Assembly: GCA_947494435.1 (NCBI GenBank)
Contig: CANLUY010000002.1
Location: forward strand, 434,001 to 498,000
Direction of reading: 5' to 3'
DNA: 64,000 nt
Origin: an uncultured Litoreibacter sp.
Lineage (GTDB): Bacteria > Pseudomonadota > Alphaproteobacteria > Rhodobacterales > Rhodobacteraceae
Shown: piece after piece, positions 42,405-51,743 of the stretch
Layout: every line of letters starts with the position of its first letter
Numbering within the stretch: position 1 is the stretch's first letter
Notes under the pieces: model-generated
The model's input: only the letters and a program-made list of their open reading frames with translations
The model's database searches: none
Told to the model about the DNA's origin: nothing
Program-made: the position numbers and the translations under genes

Positions 42405-42868
42405 TGCCACGGCGGAAGGCAATTCTGGCGATCGGCGGGCTTGCGCTCGCCGGTTTCGCCGCCGCATTCGCCCTGGCTCAACCGTCCGAAGGCGTAGGGC
42501 TTCTGGCACCGGACGACCCTGAGGTGGTTGCCCTGGGCCAAGACATCTATGCGGCTAACTGTGCTGCGTGCCACGGTGCGCGTCTGGAGGGGCAACCGAA
42601 CTGGCGGATACGCAGCGAGGATGGACTGCTTCCCGCGCCGCCACACGATGCTTCAGGGCACACGTGGCACCACGATGATGAAACGCTCTTTATCCTAACC
42701 AAGTATGGGCTGGCCGGACTGATGGAGAACGCTCCCCCGTCTAGTATGCCCGCTTATGAAGGTGTGCTGAGCGACGAAGAGATCATCGCAGTGTTATCTT
42801 TCATCAAATCGACCTGGCCCGATGAACTTCGTGAATATCACGATGAACTGAACGCCCAATCCGAATAG
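42404..42868 (+). CDS. Small c-type cytochrome
   Basis: A protein of 154 residues with an N-terminal anchor or signal (RRKAILAIGGLALAGFAAAFALA). Haem is bound by CAACH (Cys53, Cys56, His57), and Met115 in SSMPAYEG is the likely second axial ligand. Single-haem class I cytochrome. It is coupled to the DUF411 gene by a one-base overlap and followed 12 bases later by copC, so it belongs to the copper operon; a role in electron transfer during copper oxidation is possible but unproven. Confidence 0.92.
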   Translation: MPRRKAILAIGGLALAGFAAAFALAQPSEGVGLLAPDDPEVVALGQDIYAANCAACHGARLEGQPNWRIRSEDGLLPAPPHDASGHTWHHDDETLFILTKYGLAGLMENAPPSSMPAYEGVLSDEEIIAVLSFIKSTWPDELREYHDELNAQSE

Positions 42869-42880
42869 AGGAAACCACAA

Positions 42881-43225
42881 ATGATAAAGCAAACCATTTT
42901 CGGCCTGGCTGTGGTGTTGGCTCCAACCTTCGCGGCGGCACATTCAAATTCCGAAGCGACAACACCTGCCGACGGTTCTACGGTCACTGAGGTATCGGAG
43001 CTTTCGATGCGGTTTGATGATCCGATGCGTATCATCTCGGTCACGCTTACCTCAGCCAACGGTGAAGTTGGAATTGAACGCGAGACCGGTATGGACCCGG
43101 CCACAGAATTCCGAGCCACGCCATTGGAAGAGCTTGCACCGGGAAGCTACAGCATCGAATGGCGCGGTATGGCCTCAGACGGGCATCCGATGCAGGGTAG
43201 CTACTCTTTCACGGTGGCTGAGTGA
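42881..43225 (+). CDS. copC: CopC copper-binding protein
   Basis: A protein of 114 residues: signal peptide (IKQTIFGLAVVLAPTFAAA), then a single beta-sandwich. The first mature residue is His21, and Asp100 and His102 (SDGHPMQG) complete the Cu(II) site of CopC. The Met-rich Cu(I) site is absent, as in the common short Cu(II)-only CopC. The stop overlaps copD (GTGA). Confidence 0.93.
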   Translation: MIKQTIFGLAVVLAPTFAAAHSNSEATTPADGSTVTEVSELSMRFDDPMRIISVTLTSANGEVGIERETGMDPATEFRATPLEELAPGSYSIEWRGMASDGHPMQGSYSFTVAE

Positions 43226-44100
43226 CCGGTCTGGCCCCCATCGACGGCCTCGCCGTTTTGGCCATCTTGGCCAAATCGATCGGCTATGGCGCAGCATTGC
43301 TCGCAATGGGGGGCGTGCTTTTCATGACCGTTTTTGCAACGCGTGCCGAGGCTCCTGCACTTCGCTTAGCGCGACAGCTTGCGGTCGCCGCAGCGCTTGT
43401 CGGTTTCGTGGTGCTGGCTTTGCGTTTCGGTGTTCGTGCCGCGCGGATATCTGGAATGGGCTTTGACGGTGCCACTGACCCTATGATGCTCGGTTTTGTT
43501 TGGGAAAGCCCGCTTGGAACCGCTGCCATTTGGCGGGGCTTGGGCGAACTTGCGATAGTGGCGGTTCTGGTGCCACGCATTGGGCAATGGATCGCTCTGG
43601 CGGGGTCGGGAGCCGTGGCTATATCCTTTGCTCAGGTAGGCCACTCTCTTGGCGAACCGAGGGTCGCCCTCGCTGCCTTGCTGGTTCTGCACCTTCTCGC
43701 CGCCGCTTTTTGGGTTGGCGCCCTTGCTCCTTTGCGCCGCGCAGCGCTCTCACCTGTGGGAGCCGATGTACTGCATCATTTTGGGAAGATCGCCGCCTTT
43801 GTGGTCGCCGCGTTGATTGTTGCCGGAACGGCGCTCGCGTATCTTCTTTCGGGTTCGTTGGGTGCCTTGTTTGGAACTGCTTATGGCTTCGGGCTGCTTG
43901 CCAAAATCGGGATTGTCTCCATGCTACTCGGCCTGGCCGCCCTGAATAAGGTGAGGCTTGTTCCAGCCTTACGGGCCGACGAACCAGGCGCGACACAAGC
44001 ACTTCGACGTTCAATCTCATGGGAGATGCTGGCCGTCGCACTAGTCCTATTGGCGACAGCAGCTCTTACCAGCGTGACAACACCGCCCATCAATCTTTGA
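43222..44100 (+). CDS. copD: CopD copper-import/resistance membrane protein
   Basis: A protein of 292 residues with about eight membrane segments, the CopD family layout. FVVLALRFGVRAARISGM, LLVLHLLAAAFWVGALAPLR and the conserved HHFGKIAAFVVAALIVAGTALAYLL are family signs; His in LHLLAAAFWVG and DVLHHFGK may hold copper. It is coupled to copC. It ends four bases before the convergent csoR. Confidence 0.92.
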   Translation: MTGLAPIDGLAVLAILAKSIGYGAALLAMGGVLFMTVFATRAEAPALRLARQLAVAAALVGFVVLALRFGVRAARISGMGFDGATDPMMLGFVWESPLGTAAIWRGLGELAIVAVLVPRIGQWIALAGSGAVAISFAQVGHSLGEPRVALAALLVLHLLAAAFWVGALAPLRRAALSPVGADVLHHFGKIAAFVVAALIVAGTALAYLLSGSLGALFGTAYGFGLLAKIGIVSMLLGLAALNKVRLVPALRADEPGATQALRRSISWEMLAVALVLLATAALTSVTTPPINL

Positions 44101-44104
44101 CGGC

Positions 44105-44377
44105 TTATCCGCGCGCCTTGTCGAGCAGTTCGAGCAATTCAGTAAATTTGGCGCGCTGATCTTCGCGGTCCCCCGAGGCAAGCGCATCCTCAATACAATG
44201 GGTTGCATGGTCGTCGATCACGAGCTTCTCGACGCCCTTGAGGGCAGCGCGGACCGCCGCAATCTGCGTCAGAACATCGACGCAATAGCGATCTTCTTCC
44301 ACCATTCGAGCGATCCCGCGGACCTGCCCTTCCAGGCGCTTGAGGCGTTTCAACGTGGCTTCGCGATTTTCGTGCAT
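44105..44377 (-). CDS. csoR: CsoR-family copper-sensing repressor
   Basis: A four-helix repressor of 90 residues. LKRLEGQVRGIARMVEEDRYC is the family signature. The metal ligands Cys32, His57 and Cys61 (DDHATHC) reproduce the C-H-C set of Cu(I)-sensing CsoR and not the sets of RcnR or FrmR. Cu(I) binding releases it from DNA. It faces the glutaredoxin-MauE gene, and a CsoR-type operator lies between them; a second operator stands ahead of the copper operon. Confidence 0.93.
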   Translation of the reverse strand: MHENREATLKRLKRLEGQVRGIARMVEEDRYCVDVLTQIAAVRAALKGVEKLVIDDHATHCIEDALASGDREDQRAKFTELLELLDKARG

Positions 44378-44448
44378 GAAGATCTTCTCGCATGGTGGCC
44401 ATCATAAAGTCGAGAGGCCGGGATGCCCAAGGTCATGACCTTGATCTA

Positions 44449-44465
44449 ATACCCTAGGGGGGTAT
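44449..44465 (+). promoter_or_regulatory. CsoR-type operator 2 between csoR and the glutaredoxin-MauE gene
   Basis: ATACCC-TAGGG-GGGTAT is a 17-base palindrome in the divergent region. TTGATC (44441-44446) and TATATG (44463-44468), 16 bases apart, form a likely plus-strand promoter whose spacer is covered by the operator. Its ends match operator 1 (ATACC ... GGTAT) and the length is identical, so a single CsoR probably binds both, repressing its own gene and two outward units. Confidence 0.7.
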
Positions 44466-44530
44466 ATGGAACTTTATACGCCCACGCAGCGTATTCCTTC
44501 TGAAATCGCAATGCTGAGACGGAGAACGAG

Positions 44531-45316
44531 ATGCCAAAGGACACCCGCGATATCGCAGACGTAGATACAAATCCGGCTGAGGCAGCGGTTGGCAAAACGG
44601 CAGTGCTTTACCGAATGGCCCTACCAGATCACCTGTGCCCGTCCGGACAAAAGGCGCGGTGGCTTCTCGAACGTCAGGGCTACAACGTCGATGATCGGTT
44701 GTTCCGAACACGCGCCGACGTGGACGCCTTCAAGGCCGAGCATGACGTAACGACGACACCGCAGGCATGGATCGAGGGCGAGCGTGTCGGCGGCTATACC
44801 GATCTGCGTGAGAAGCTTGCGGGGTGGGATCCCAAGGCAACCACCTATCGACCCGTTTTGTATCTGTTCGCCGTTGCTGCGCTGACTGCAGTAGCGCTGT
44901 CCATCGGGTTTCTCGGCGCGATCACCTGGCAGACACTTGGCTGGTTCATTTCGGTCTCAATGATATTGCTCGGTATGCAGAAACTGCGCGACATCGAAGG
45001 TTTCACGACGATGTTCCTGAACTACGATCTGCTTGCCCGAAAATGGGTACCCTATGCCTATATCTATCCATTCGTGGAAACAGGCGCAGGTATCCTAATG
45101 ACAGGAATGATCCTGACCTGGGTGTCTGCTCCCGCAGCGCTATTCATCGCGACCATCGGGTCCGTCAGTGTGTTCAAGGCCGTCTACATCGACAAGCGCG
45201 AACTGAAATGCGCCTGTGTTGGTGGAAACTCGAACGTCCCGCTAGGGTTCGTGAGTTTGACAGAGAACCTGATGATGATCGCAATGTCAGTGGTCATGCT
45301 TTGGCTGATGTTATGA
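44531..45316 (+). CDS. Glutaredoxin-MauE/DoxX-like fusion membrane protein
   Basis: A protein of 261 residues. Residues 20-100 are a glutaredoxin-like domain with a single-Cys motif LCPSGQKARWLLERQGY (Cys36) and VTTTPQAWIEGERVGGY (cis-Pro). Then come four to five membrane segments of the MauE/DoxX type, ending in KCACVGGNSNVPLGFVSLTE, where two Cys lie at the membrane face. MauE-type proteins help make disulfides or redox cofactors. Ribosome site: GAGA only. The divergent position to csoR and the operator upstream argue for copper control. Confidence 0.88.
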   Translation: MPKDTRDIADVDTNPAEAAVGKTAVLYRMALPDHLCPSGQKARWLLERQGYNVDDRLFRTRADVDAFKAEHDVTTTPQAWIEGERVGGYTDLREKLAGWDPKATTYRPVLYLFAVAALTAVALSIGFLGAITWQTLGWFISVSMILLGMQKLRDIEGFTTMFLNYDLLARKWVPYAYIYPFVETGAGILMTGMILTWVSAPAALFIATIGSVSVFKAVYIDKRELKCACVGGNSNVPLGFVSLTENLMMIAMSVVMLWLML

Positions 45317-45796
45317 ATTCTACGATCTTGGTCCAAAAGCAGACTTCCAAGAGCGAGGTCTAAATGCCAGCTTTGTCCGCAAAGCGGTCACTGGTGTAAA
45401 ATTATTGGATAAGTTGGATAAGAGAGCGTCTTTTTTTAGGTTTGGGGATGAAACGATATGGCGGAAATTCAAAACCGCCACGGGCCGGTTTCCCAGCGGG
45501 CGGCGGTTTGAAGAAGCATTCTCGTTGGCGCAGAGCTAAACAATATGCTGATACGTGAAGCGCAACAGACAGGCTTCGTAAAGACTGCATAGCATATTTT
45601 TGGGTGAGTCGCAGGTATGGATTTCCTGCAAAGGCCAATTCGGCCAATGTGCGCCTTTGGCGTGCGGAAGGTTTTGCGCTCTTGGTAAGCATCGCCATTG
45701 TCTCTCGCACCAATGGAGTTCCAGTGGGAATCCTCTCGCCACGCGGGAAGCCCTTTCAGCATACTTACGGCAGAACGAAATAGACTGCGGGTGGTT
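45317..45796. other. Intergenic stretch of 480 bases at the right edge of the copper island
   Basis: No gene is supported. An arm pair AAAACCGCC (45471) and GGCGGTTT (45502) could form a weak stem; a T7 run at 45431-45437 precedes it. A minus-strand frame of 103 codons (45402-45713) has no signature, no ribosome site and low complexity. Together with the repeat after der, this could mark where the island was inserted, but no direct repeat or integrase is visible. Confidence 0.4.
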
Positions 45797-47299
45797 TTAG
45801 AATTCGTCGGAGCCTGCGTCGCTGTCGTTTTGCCAAGGTTTGACGAGGTTGCCAAAGCGGGTGTAGCGGCCTTCGAAGCTGAGCTCGACTGTGCCGATGG
45901 GGCCGTGGCGTTGTTTGCCGATGACGACTTCGGCTTTGCCGTGGAGGCGTTCCATTTCTTCTTGCCAGACGGCCATTTTTTCGAGGTCGTGATCGCCGGG
46001 TTTTTCGCGTTCTTTGTAATACTCTTCGCGGTAGACGAACATGACGACGTCGGCGTCCTGCTCGATCGAGCCGGATTCACGCAGGTCCGAGAGTTGTGGA
46101 CGCTTGTCTTCGCGGTTTTCCACCTGACGAGAGAGCTGGGAGAGGGCGATGACGGGGATGTCGAGCTCTTTCGCGATGGCTTTGAGGCCTTGCGTGATCT
46201 CTGACACCTCGTTTACGCGGCTGTCCTTAGCGGTGGCAGGCCGGACGAGCTGCAGGTAGTCGACGATGATAACATCGAGGCCATGGGTGCGCTTGAGGCG
46301 ACGGGCGCGGGCGGCGAGTTGGGAGATCGGTAGCGCGGGCGTGTCGTCGATGAAAAGCGGGCAGGACTCGAGCGATTTCGCGGCTTCCACGAAGCGGCGG
46401 AACTCAACTTCAGTCATGTCGCCTTTGCGGATCTGTTCGGACGGGACTTCGGAGGCTTCACTGAGGACCCTTGCGGCCAGCTGCTCGGCGGACATCTCGA
46501 GCGAGAAGAAGCCGACGGCGCCACCTTCGATGGCGCCTTCTATGCCTTGGTCTGTCATGCCTTTCTTGTAGGCTTTGGCAATGTTGAACGCGATGTTGGT
46601 GGCCAGCGAGGTTTTGCCCATGGAGGGACGACCGGCAAGGATCAGAAGGTCGGAGCGGTGCAGGCCCCCGAGTTTCTTGTCCATGTCAATAAGACCGGTG
46701 GAGATGCCCGCCATCCCGCCTTCGCGCATATAGGCATTGTTGGCGACCTGCACGGCGTCAGTGACGGCCTTGAGGAAGCTTTGGAAGCCTGAGTCTGATT
46801 TGCCTTCTTCGCCGAGCTTGTAGAGCGCTTGTTCGGCGTCGACGATCTGGCTTTTCGGATCGCTTTCGGTGTCGACGGTTTGGGCTTTGGAAGAAATCTC
46901 AAGCCCGAGACTGATCAGCTCCCGACGGATGGCGAGGTCATAGACCATTTGCGCATAGTCGCGCGCGGCGAAGGCGGAGATCGAGGCGCCTTGCAGGCGG
47001 ACGAGATAGGCCGGGCCGCCGAGTTCCTTCAACCCGTCATCTTCTTCGAAATACGGCTTCAGGGTGACAGGGGAGACCAGAAGGTTTTTGTGGATGCGGG
47101 CGGCGGCTGTTTCGAAAATGCGGCGGTGCACGGGATCGAAGAAATGCTCTGGTGAGACGATGGAGGCGACGCGGTCCATCACATCATTATTGGTCAGGAT
47201 TGCGCCGAGGAGCTGTTGTTCCGCCTCGATGTTATGCGGAAGAGCGGCCATGGCTTCGACATTGGCTGTCTCGCCTTGCATGTTGCTCATGTCGTTCAT
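45797..47299 (-). CDS. dnaB: Replicative DNA helicase DnaB
   Basis: About 500 residues. The N-terminal helical domain (PHNIEAEQQLLGAILTNNDV) and a RecA-type domain follow family order: Walker A is GRPSMGKTSLATNIA, Walker B is VDYLQL, and ELDIPVIALSQLSRQVENR is the sensor region. It unwinds DNA at the replication fork as a hexamer. ATG at 47299 is preceded by a GGGGCAGG stretch; a longer frame is non-coding. Confidence 0.97.
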   Translation of the reverse strand: MNDMSNMQGETANVEAMAALPHNIEAEQQLLGAILTNNDVMDRVASIVSPEHFFDPVHRRIFETAAARIHKNLLVSPVTLKPYFEEDDGLKELGGPAYLVRLQGASISAFAARDYAQMVYDLAIRRELISLGLEISSKAQTVDTESDPKSQIVDAEQALYKLGEEGKSDSGFQSFLKAVTDAVQVANNAYMREGGMAGISTGLIDMDKKLGGLHRSDLLILAGRPSMGKTSLATNIAFNIAKAYKKGMTDQGIEGAIEGGAVGFFSLEMSAEQLAARVLSEASEVPSEQIRKGDMTEVEFRRFVEAAKSLESCPLFIDDTPALPISQLAARARRLKRTHGLDVIIVDYLQLVRPATAKDSRVNEVSEITQGLKAIAKELDIPVIALSQLSRQVENREDKRPQLSDLRESGSIEQDADVVMFVYREEYYKEREKPGDHDLEKMAVWQEEMERLHGKAEVVIGKQRHGPIGTVELSFEGRYTRFGNLVKPWQNDSDAGSDEF

Positions 47300-47586
47300 G
47301 GTGCCTGCCCCTCGCGTTGTTTTTGGTCCCCGAGCGTGGTGTCGCTGATCCGAGAAACCCAATCAATCTGGATATCCTGTGGATCGTTTGGGGACGTGTG
47401 TTTTTACGCTGACTTGAACAGTATCTTGCGATTTTTTGGTGGTGTAGGTCAAGATCTGGTAGGCGTGACGGGCGCTGCACCGTCATATTTATTTCTTGCC
47501 AATCGGGTTGCGCGGCATGTCCAAATCGGCGCCCCCCCCCGCGCGAGGTGAGTCGGACGCTGGCGGACAGCGGAGGACGCGAATCG

Positions 47587-48276
47587 TTAACTCGGGTTGG
47601 CGGCCTGCCACGCGGCTTGCCACTCCCGCGGGGCTTTGAGGAAGGTTTCGACCTCGGCCAGAGTCTCTGCATCGAAGGCATTTTGCGCTTTGGCGACCGC
47701 GAGCACGTCCCACCATGTGCACAGGTGATGCAGGGTCACGCCGTGATCGCCAAGCTTGGAGATCGTCTCAGGAAAAATGTCATAATAGAAGATGACGGCC
47801 GTGTGGGCGCAGGTGGCGCCGGTGTCGCGGATTGCGTCGACAAAGCTGAGCTTCGAGCCGCCATCGGTGGTCATGTCTTCGACGAGGAGGGCGTTTTGGC
47901 CTTCGGTCATGACGCCTTCAATGCGGGCGTTGCGGCCGTAGCCTTTGGGCTTTTTGCGCACGTAAGTCATGGGTAGGGCCATGCGTTCGGCGACGAGGGC
48001 TGCGAAGGGGATGCCTGCAGTCTCGCCGCCGGCGATGTTGTCGAAGGCTTCGAAGCCCGCGTTGCGCATGATGGTCACGGTAAGGAAGTCCATCAGTGTG
48101 GCGCGGATGCGGGGGTAGGAGATCAGCTTGCGGCAGTCGATATAGCTGGGGGATGGCAGGCCGGAGGCGAGGATGAACGGGTCTTTGGTATTGAAATTGA
48201 CGGCACCGATCTCGATCAGCATGGAGGCGGAGAGGCGGGCGATTTCGTCTTTGTTTGGGTAGCTTGAGGGGATCAT
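47587..48276 (-). CDS. pyrE: Orotate phosphoribosyltransferase
   Basis: About 229 residues. The PRPP motif is [22 protein letters not shown], and [13 protein letters not shown] is the flexible loop with the catalytic Lys. It converts orotate and PRPP to OMP in pyrimidine synthesis. Start [11 protein letters not shown] at 48276, 49 bases after the pyrC stop, so the two likely form one operon. Confidence 0.96.
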   Translation of the reverse strand: MIPSSYPNKDEIARLSASMLIEIGAVNFNTKDPFILASGLPSPSYIDCRKLISYPRIRATLMDFLTVTIMRNAGFEAFDNIAGGETAGIPFAALVAERMALPMTYVRKKPKGYGRNARIEGVMTEGQNALLVEDMTTDGGSKLSFVDAIRDTGATCAHTAVIFYYDIFPETISKLGDHGVTLHHLCTWWDVLAVAKAQNAFDAETLAEVETFLKAPREWQAAWQAANPS

Positions 48277-48325
48277 GGCGTTGTCCTTTTGGCAGTCTTT
48301 GGGGGCTACGGGTGTGCGCGCGGGA

Positions 48326-49357
48326 TCAACTGACGCGCCAGTGCAGGGGCATTTGCGGGTCAAACACGGTGACGGGGCCTGCGCCGGTTGTGATCTTTTC
48401 CGGATAGGCGACGGGGTCGCCTTTGGTCAGCGTCATGGTGCCCTCGTTGACGGGCAGACCGTAGAAGGCTGGACCGTTGAGGGAGGCGAAGGCTTCGAGC
48501 GTGTCGAGGGCGTCGTCTTGTTCAAAGACTTCGGCGAGGATCGACATCGTGTTGGTGGCTGTGAAGCATCCGGCACAGCCGCAGGCATGCTCTTTCAAAT
48601 CGTCGATATGGGGTGCGCTGTCGGTGCCAAGGAAAAATGTGGGATCGCCTGAGGTTGCGGCTTTGCGCAATGCGAGGCGGTGTTCTTCACGTTTGGCGAC
48701 AGGCAGGCAGTAATAATGCGGCTTGATCCCGCCAACGAGGATGTGGTTGCGGTTGATGACAAGGTGATGCGTGGTGATCGTTGCGCCGGTGTTCGCATGC
48801 GCGGCGGCGTAGTCTGCGCCTTGTTTCGTGGTGATATGTTCCATCACGATCTTCAATTCAGGCAATTCGCGGCGGATCGGGTCGAGGATGCGGTCGATGA
48901 AGACGGCCTCGCGGTCAAAGATGTCGATGTCGGGGTCGGTGACCTCGCCGTGGACACAAAGGGGCAGGCCAATTTGGGCCATGGTTTCCAGCTGACGGCG
49001 CACGTTGCGAAAATCGGACACACCAGAGGCGGAGTTGGTGGTTGCCCCTGCGGGGTAGAGTTTGACGGCTGTGATCAGGCCGATTTCATGAGCGGCGCGC
49101 AGGTCTTTGATTTCGGTTTGCTCTGTCAGATAGAGCGTCATCAGGGGCTTGAAGTCAGAATTGTCGGGCTTGGCGGCCATGATGCGATCACGATACTCGG
49201 CGGCGTCTTTGGCGGTGACAACGGGCGGGATCAAGTTTGGCATGATGATGGCACGGTCGAAGTGGCGCGCAGTCTCTGGCAGGATGCCTTTGAGCATGTC
49301 TCCATCGCGCAAATGCAGGTGCCAATCGTCGGGGCGTTTGATCGTGAGTGTTGTCAT
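48326..49357 (-). CDS. pyrC: Dihydroorotase, class II
   Basis: A protein of 343 residues. The zinc motif [13 protein letters not shown] is near the N-terminus; [12 protein letters not shown] and [20 protein letters not shown] hold further zinc His; [22 protein letters not shown] includes the catalytic Asp. It closes carbamoyl-aspartate to dihydroorotate. ATG at 49357 is preceded by GGGGGA at 5 bases, deciding the start over an upstream TTG. Confidence 0.97.
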   Translation of the reverse strand: MTTLTIKRPDDWHLHLRDGDMLKGILPETARHFDRAIIMPNLIPPVVTAKDAAEYRDRIMAAKPDNSDFKPLMTLYLTEQTEIKDLRAAHEIGLITAVKLYPAGATTNSASGVSDFRNVRRQLETMAQIGLPLCVHGEVTDPDIDIFDREAVFIDRILDPIRRELPELKIVMEHITTKQGADYAAAHANTGATITTHHLVINRNHILVGGIKPHYYCLPVAKREEHRLALRKAATSGDPTFFLGTDSAPHIDDLKEHACGCAGCFTATNTMSILAEVFEQDDALDTLEAFASLNGPAFYGLPVNEGTMTLTKGDPVAYPEKITTGAGPVTVFDPQMPLHWRVS

Positions 49358-49529
49358 AGTGTCCCCCAAATTCAGCGTTGAGGTGATGTAGCCAATTCAT
49401 CGCGGCGAGGCCAGAGGGGATCGAGGGGAGGAGACGTGCCGAATTATGCTGATCGAGCCCACGCTGGGAAAGGACGTTTCATCTTGCTTTCAGGCTGCTA
49501 TGATTGGGTAAAACGAGAGAGCAGACCTC

Positions 49530-49826
49530 ATGAGACATATACTCATCCTACTTGCCGCTTTGCCGCTGGCCGCCTGCACACCGCCCGCCGTTGCGGTGAA
49601 GACAGTCGTAGATGCTCAACCGCAAGACGTTGTGGGCTGTCAGGATTTGGGACGGGTGACGGGCATTCCCGGCGTCTATGGACCGTTGGCGAAGATCGGG
49701 CTGAATGATGCGCGTAACAAAGCCAAGCAAATTGCCTTGGAGCAAGGTGCGACCCATGTCGTGTTTGATCCGGTCCGCCCCGGTGAGACAGTGTTTGAAG
49801 TAACCGGGACGGCCTATCGCTGTTAA
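49530..49826 (+). CDS. Small lipoprotein
   Basis: A protein of 98 residues with lipobox LAAC (MRHILILLAALPLAACTPP), then a small domain with two Cys (VGCQDLGRVTG ... GTAYRC) that could form a disulfide. The N-x-x-K-x-x-A pattern in ARNKAKQIALEQGATHVVFD resembles the DUF4156 family of lipoproteins. Role unknown. A strong terminator follows immediately. Confidence 0.78.
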   Translation: MRHILILLAALPLAACTPPAVAVKTVVDAQPQDVVGCQDLGRVTGIPGVYGPLAKIGLNDARNKAKQIALEQGATHVVFDPVRPGETVFEVTGTAYRC

Positions 49827-49849
49827 GCGCCGCGTCTATGCGGCGTTTT
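49825..49849. terminator. Terminator hairpin shared by two convergent genes
   Basis: CGCCGC-GTCTAT-GCGGCG with an AA/TT extension and TTTT tail, starting at the stop codon of the lipoprotein gene. On the opposite strand the same stem holds the last codons and stop of the sulfotransferase fusion gene, so it is probably used mainly on the plus strand. Confidence 0.75.
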
Positions 49850-51716
49850 GCATGCGGCGGCGCTTTTTGAAGGCATTTGCAAAGCGTTTGAGCCTGTCTT
49901 CCTGACCACGTTCTTTTAGATATCCTTCGACCGTGGTGCGATAGAGGTAGATATCCTTACGGGCGCGGATGGATTTGTAGAAATCAGCCGGATCAAGCGT
50001 GCCGGCGATGCCGTCTTCCATGACCTTTTTAAGTGCATCCATCCTGTTGAGAACGAGCGCGGATTTATGGCCTATACCGAAGCCTTTCAGATGGACGAGA
50101 TTGCGCCCGACGAGACGGTCGACATGTTGGCGGTCGGCGGAATGGAAGTGATCATAGACCAGATAGACCTTTGAGGCCCCGCCCGTTTGGGTGGCTGCGT
50201 CTGAGTAAGGCAGGCTCCAATCCGCGGCGCGGCCTTTGGCAAAGCGGGTCTCCCACGGGACTTCGGCCTCGTCCAATGTGGTTTGCGGACTGAACGCCAC
50301 AACAGTGGCCCCAGGCGCGAGGGAGGAGAAGGTCAACGCGCCAAAGCCACCCATAGAGGTGCCAACAAAGGCCACTTGTTCAAAGCCTTTGAAGAAGCCG
50401 TCATTGCGCAACTGTTCGAGGTAGTCGATCAGGTCCGCGTTGCGGAACCATGTCGGTGTTTGTGCGTAGACGCCCAGATGGGAATATCCGCGATCTGCGC
50501 AGAATTTTTGTGCCCAAGGTTCGCGGGCATAGGCTTCATTTCCCGCTTGGGAAAGGTTGTCGAAGCTGACAACAAGCTGGCTTGTGTCGCGTTCCACAAA
50601 AGAGCAGCTGTAGTCGCCAAATTTGCGGAACCAGCCGTTACGCTCCCCTGCGGGATAGATTTCGCAATACCAGGAGGGAAGCGGCATGGCCTCTTCCAGT
50701 GGGGTTGGGGTTTCCGGCTCCGCGATGGGTTCTGCGACCAATTCCGGCTCTTGAGATTTGCGGCGTTGCAAGTTGCCAATGGCGATGAGCAGCGCCTCAG
50801 TAGCGGCGGCGCGGTCGGCGAGTTGGTCCTGCGCCTCATCGCGGGCGACCACCGCGTCTGCTTCTAGGTCGCTATGTTGGAAGAACCGCGCATGTTTGGG
50901 CATGTAGCGGCGCACAAGCTTGCGGTTTTCATCCGCCATCGAGTCCATCAATGCGCGGCGTTCGTCGGTGGTGAAAACGTCGCGGGATTTGATCGTGCCT
51001 GGGTGTTCAATAGCGATCAATTCGCGGATCACTTCGCGCACGTTGAAATCGGTTCTATCGCCCATCGTGGCCAAGACTTCCGACATCTCGGCAGAGAAGG
51101 TTTTGTTGGCGAAGTCCTTTTGCAGCTTCATGCCAGGCACGATTTCAATGCCAAGCTGATCGGCAAAATCCATCACCACGTCACCGCCGGTGAGCGTGTC
51201 GGGGCTGAAGGGGCGGACCACGATGTTGTCTTGTCCGAAGGCGCGGCCATAGGCGTTGATGACGTTGAAATAGCGCACAAGGCGGGGCGCATCGGCAAGG
51301 AATGCCTGACGATCCGGCTCGATCCGGCTATTTTTCAGGAACTGTTTATAGAGCGCTTCGAGATACGCATCTTGGCGGCGGACGTAGCAGATAACTTTTG
51401 TGCGTTCTTTGAAGCTGTCGGGCAGGACCTGCATCAGCTTCTTGGTGGTGAACGGATTGAACAGCAGCTCTGATGTGATGACGTGTTGGGCGTCCGGCAT
51501 GCTGTCGGCTTCCCGCTCGAACGCTTCGAACAGCTTGGTCGTCTCGCCCATGCGCGCGGCGGAGGCCAATTGGTTATGCGCAATATGAGTGCGCCCGGCC
51601 TGCATGAAATTGACCGCGCCGTTTTCGCGCAGGTGATCCTGATTGTCGTTCAAAAACCCCTGAAGAGAGGTGGTCCCCGTTTTAGGGGAGCCAATATGTA
51701 GCCAAATCTGCCCCAT
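49836..51716 (-). CDS. Sulfotransferase-alpha/beta-hydrolase fusion protein
   Basis: A protein of 626 residues without signal or membrane segment. Residues 1-290 are a sulfotransferase-like domain beginning WLHIGSPKTGTTSLQGFL, the PAPS 5'-phosphosulfate loop. VICYVRRQDAYLEALYKQFL looks like the 3'-phosphate region. A helical and Pro/Glu-rich linker (300-345) leads to a hydrolase domain with nucleophile elbow GTSMGGFGA (Ser454), Asp522 (VYDHFHSAD) and His550 (GFGIGHKSA). The hydrolase part is paralogous to the next gene upstream. It is the last gene of the minus-strand glycan operon. Substrates of both domains are unknown; sulfation and de- or transacylation of a glycan fits the context. Confidence 0.8.
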   Translation of the reverse strand: MGQIWLHIGSPKTGTTSLQGFLNDNQDHLRENGAVNFMQAGRTHIAHNQLASAARMGETTKLFEAFEREADSMPDAQHVITSELLFNPFTTKKLMQVLPDSFKERTKVICYVRRQDAYLEALYKQFLKNSRIEPDRQAFLADAPRLVRYFNVINAYGRAFGQDNIVVRPFSPDTLTGGDVVMDFADQLGIEIVPGMKLQKDFANKTFSAEMSEVLATMGDRTDFNVREVIRELIAIEHPGTIKSRDVFTTDERRALMDSMADENRKLVRRYMPKHARFFQHSDLEADAVVARDEAQDQLADRAAATEALLIAIGNLQRRKSQEPELVAEPIAEPETPTPLEEAMPLPSWYCEIYPAGERNGWFRKFGDYSCSFVERDTSQLVVSFDNLSQAGNEAYAREPWAQKFCADRGYSHLGVYAQTPTWFRNADLIDYLEQLRNDGFFKGFEQVAFVGTSMGGFGALTFSSLAPGATVVAFSPQTTLDEAEVPWETRFAKGRAADWSLPYSDAATQTGGASKVYLVYDHFHSADRQHVDRLVGRNLVHLKGFGIGHKSALVLNRMDALKKVMEDGIAGTLDPADFYKSIRARKDIYLYRTTVEGYLKERGQEDRLKRFANAFKKRRRMQNAA

Positions 51717-51743
51717 GTCTGATGCCCGTCCTGCCTAGATTTT

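Noticed and set aside
45402-45713. Minus-strand frame of 103 codons between the copper island and dnaB
   Set aside because: No signal, motif or ribosome site; overlaps a second equally poor frame. Treated as non-coding.
47532-47540. Run of nine C, possible phase-variable tract
   Set aside because: It lies between dnaB and pyrE outside any gene or likely promoter core, so slippage would have no evident effect.
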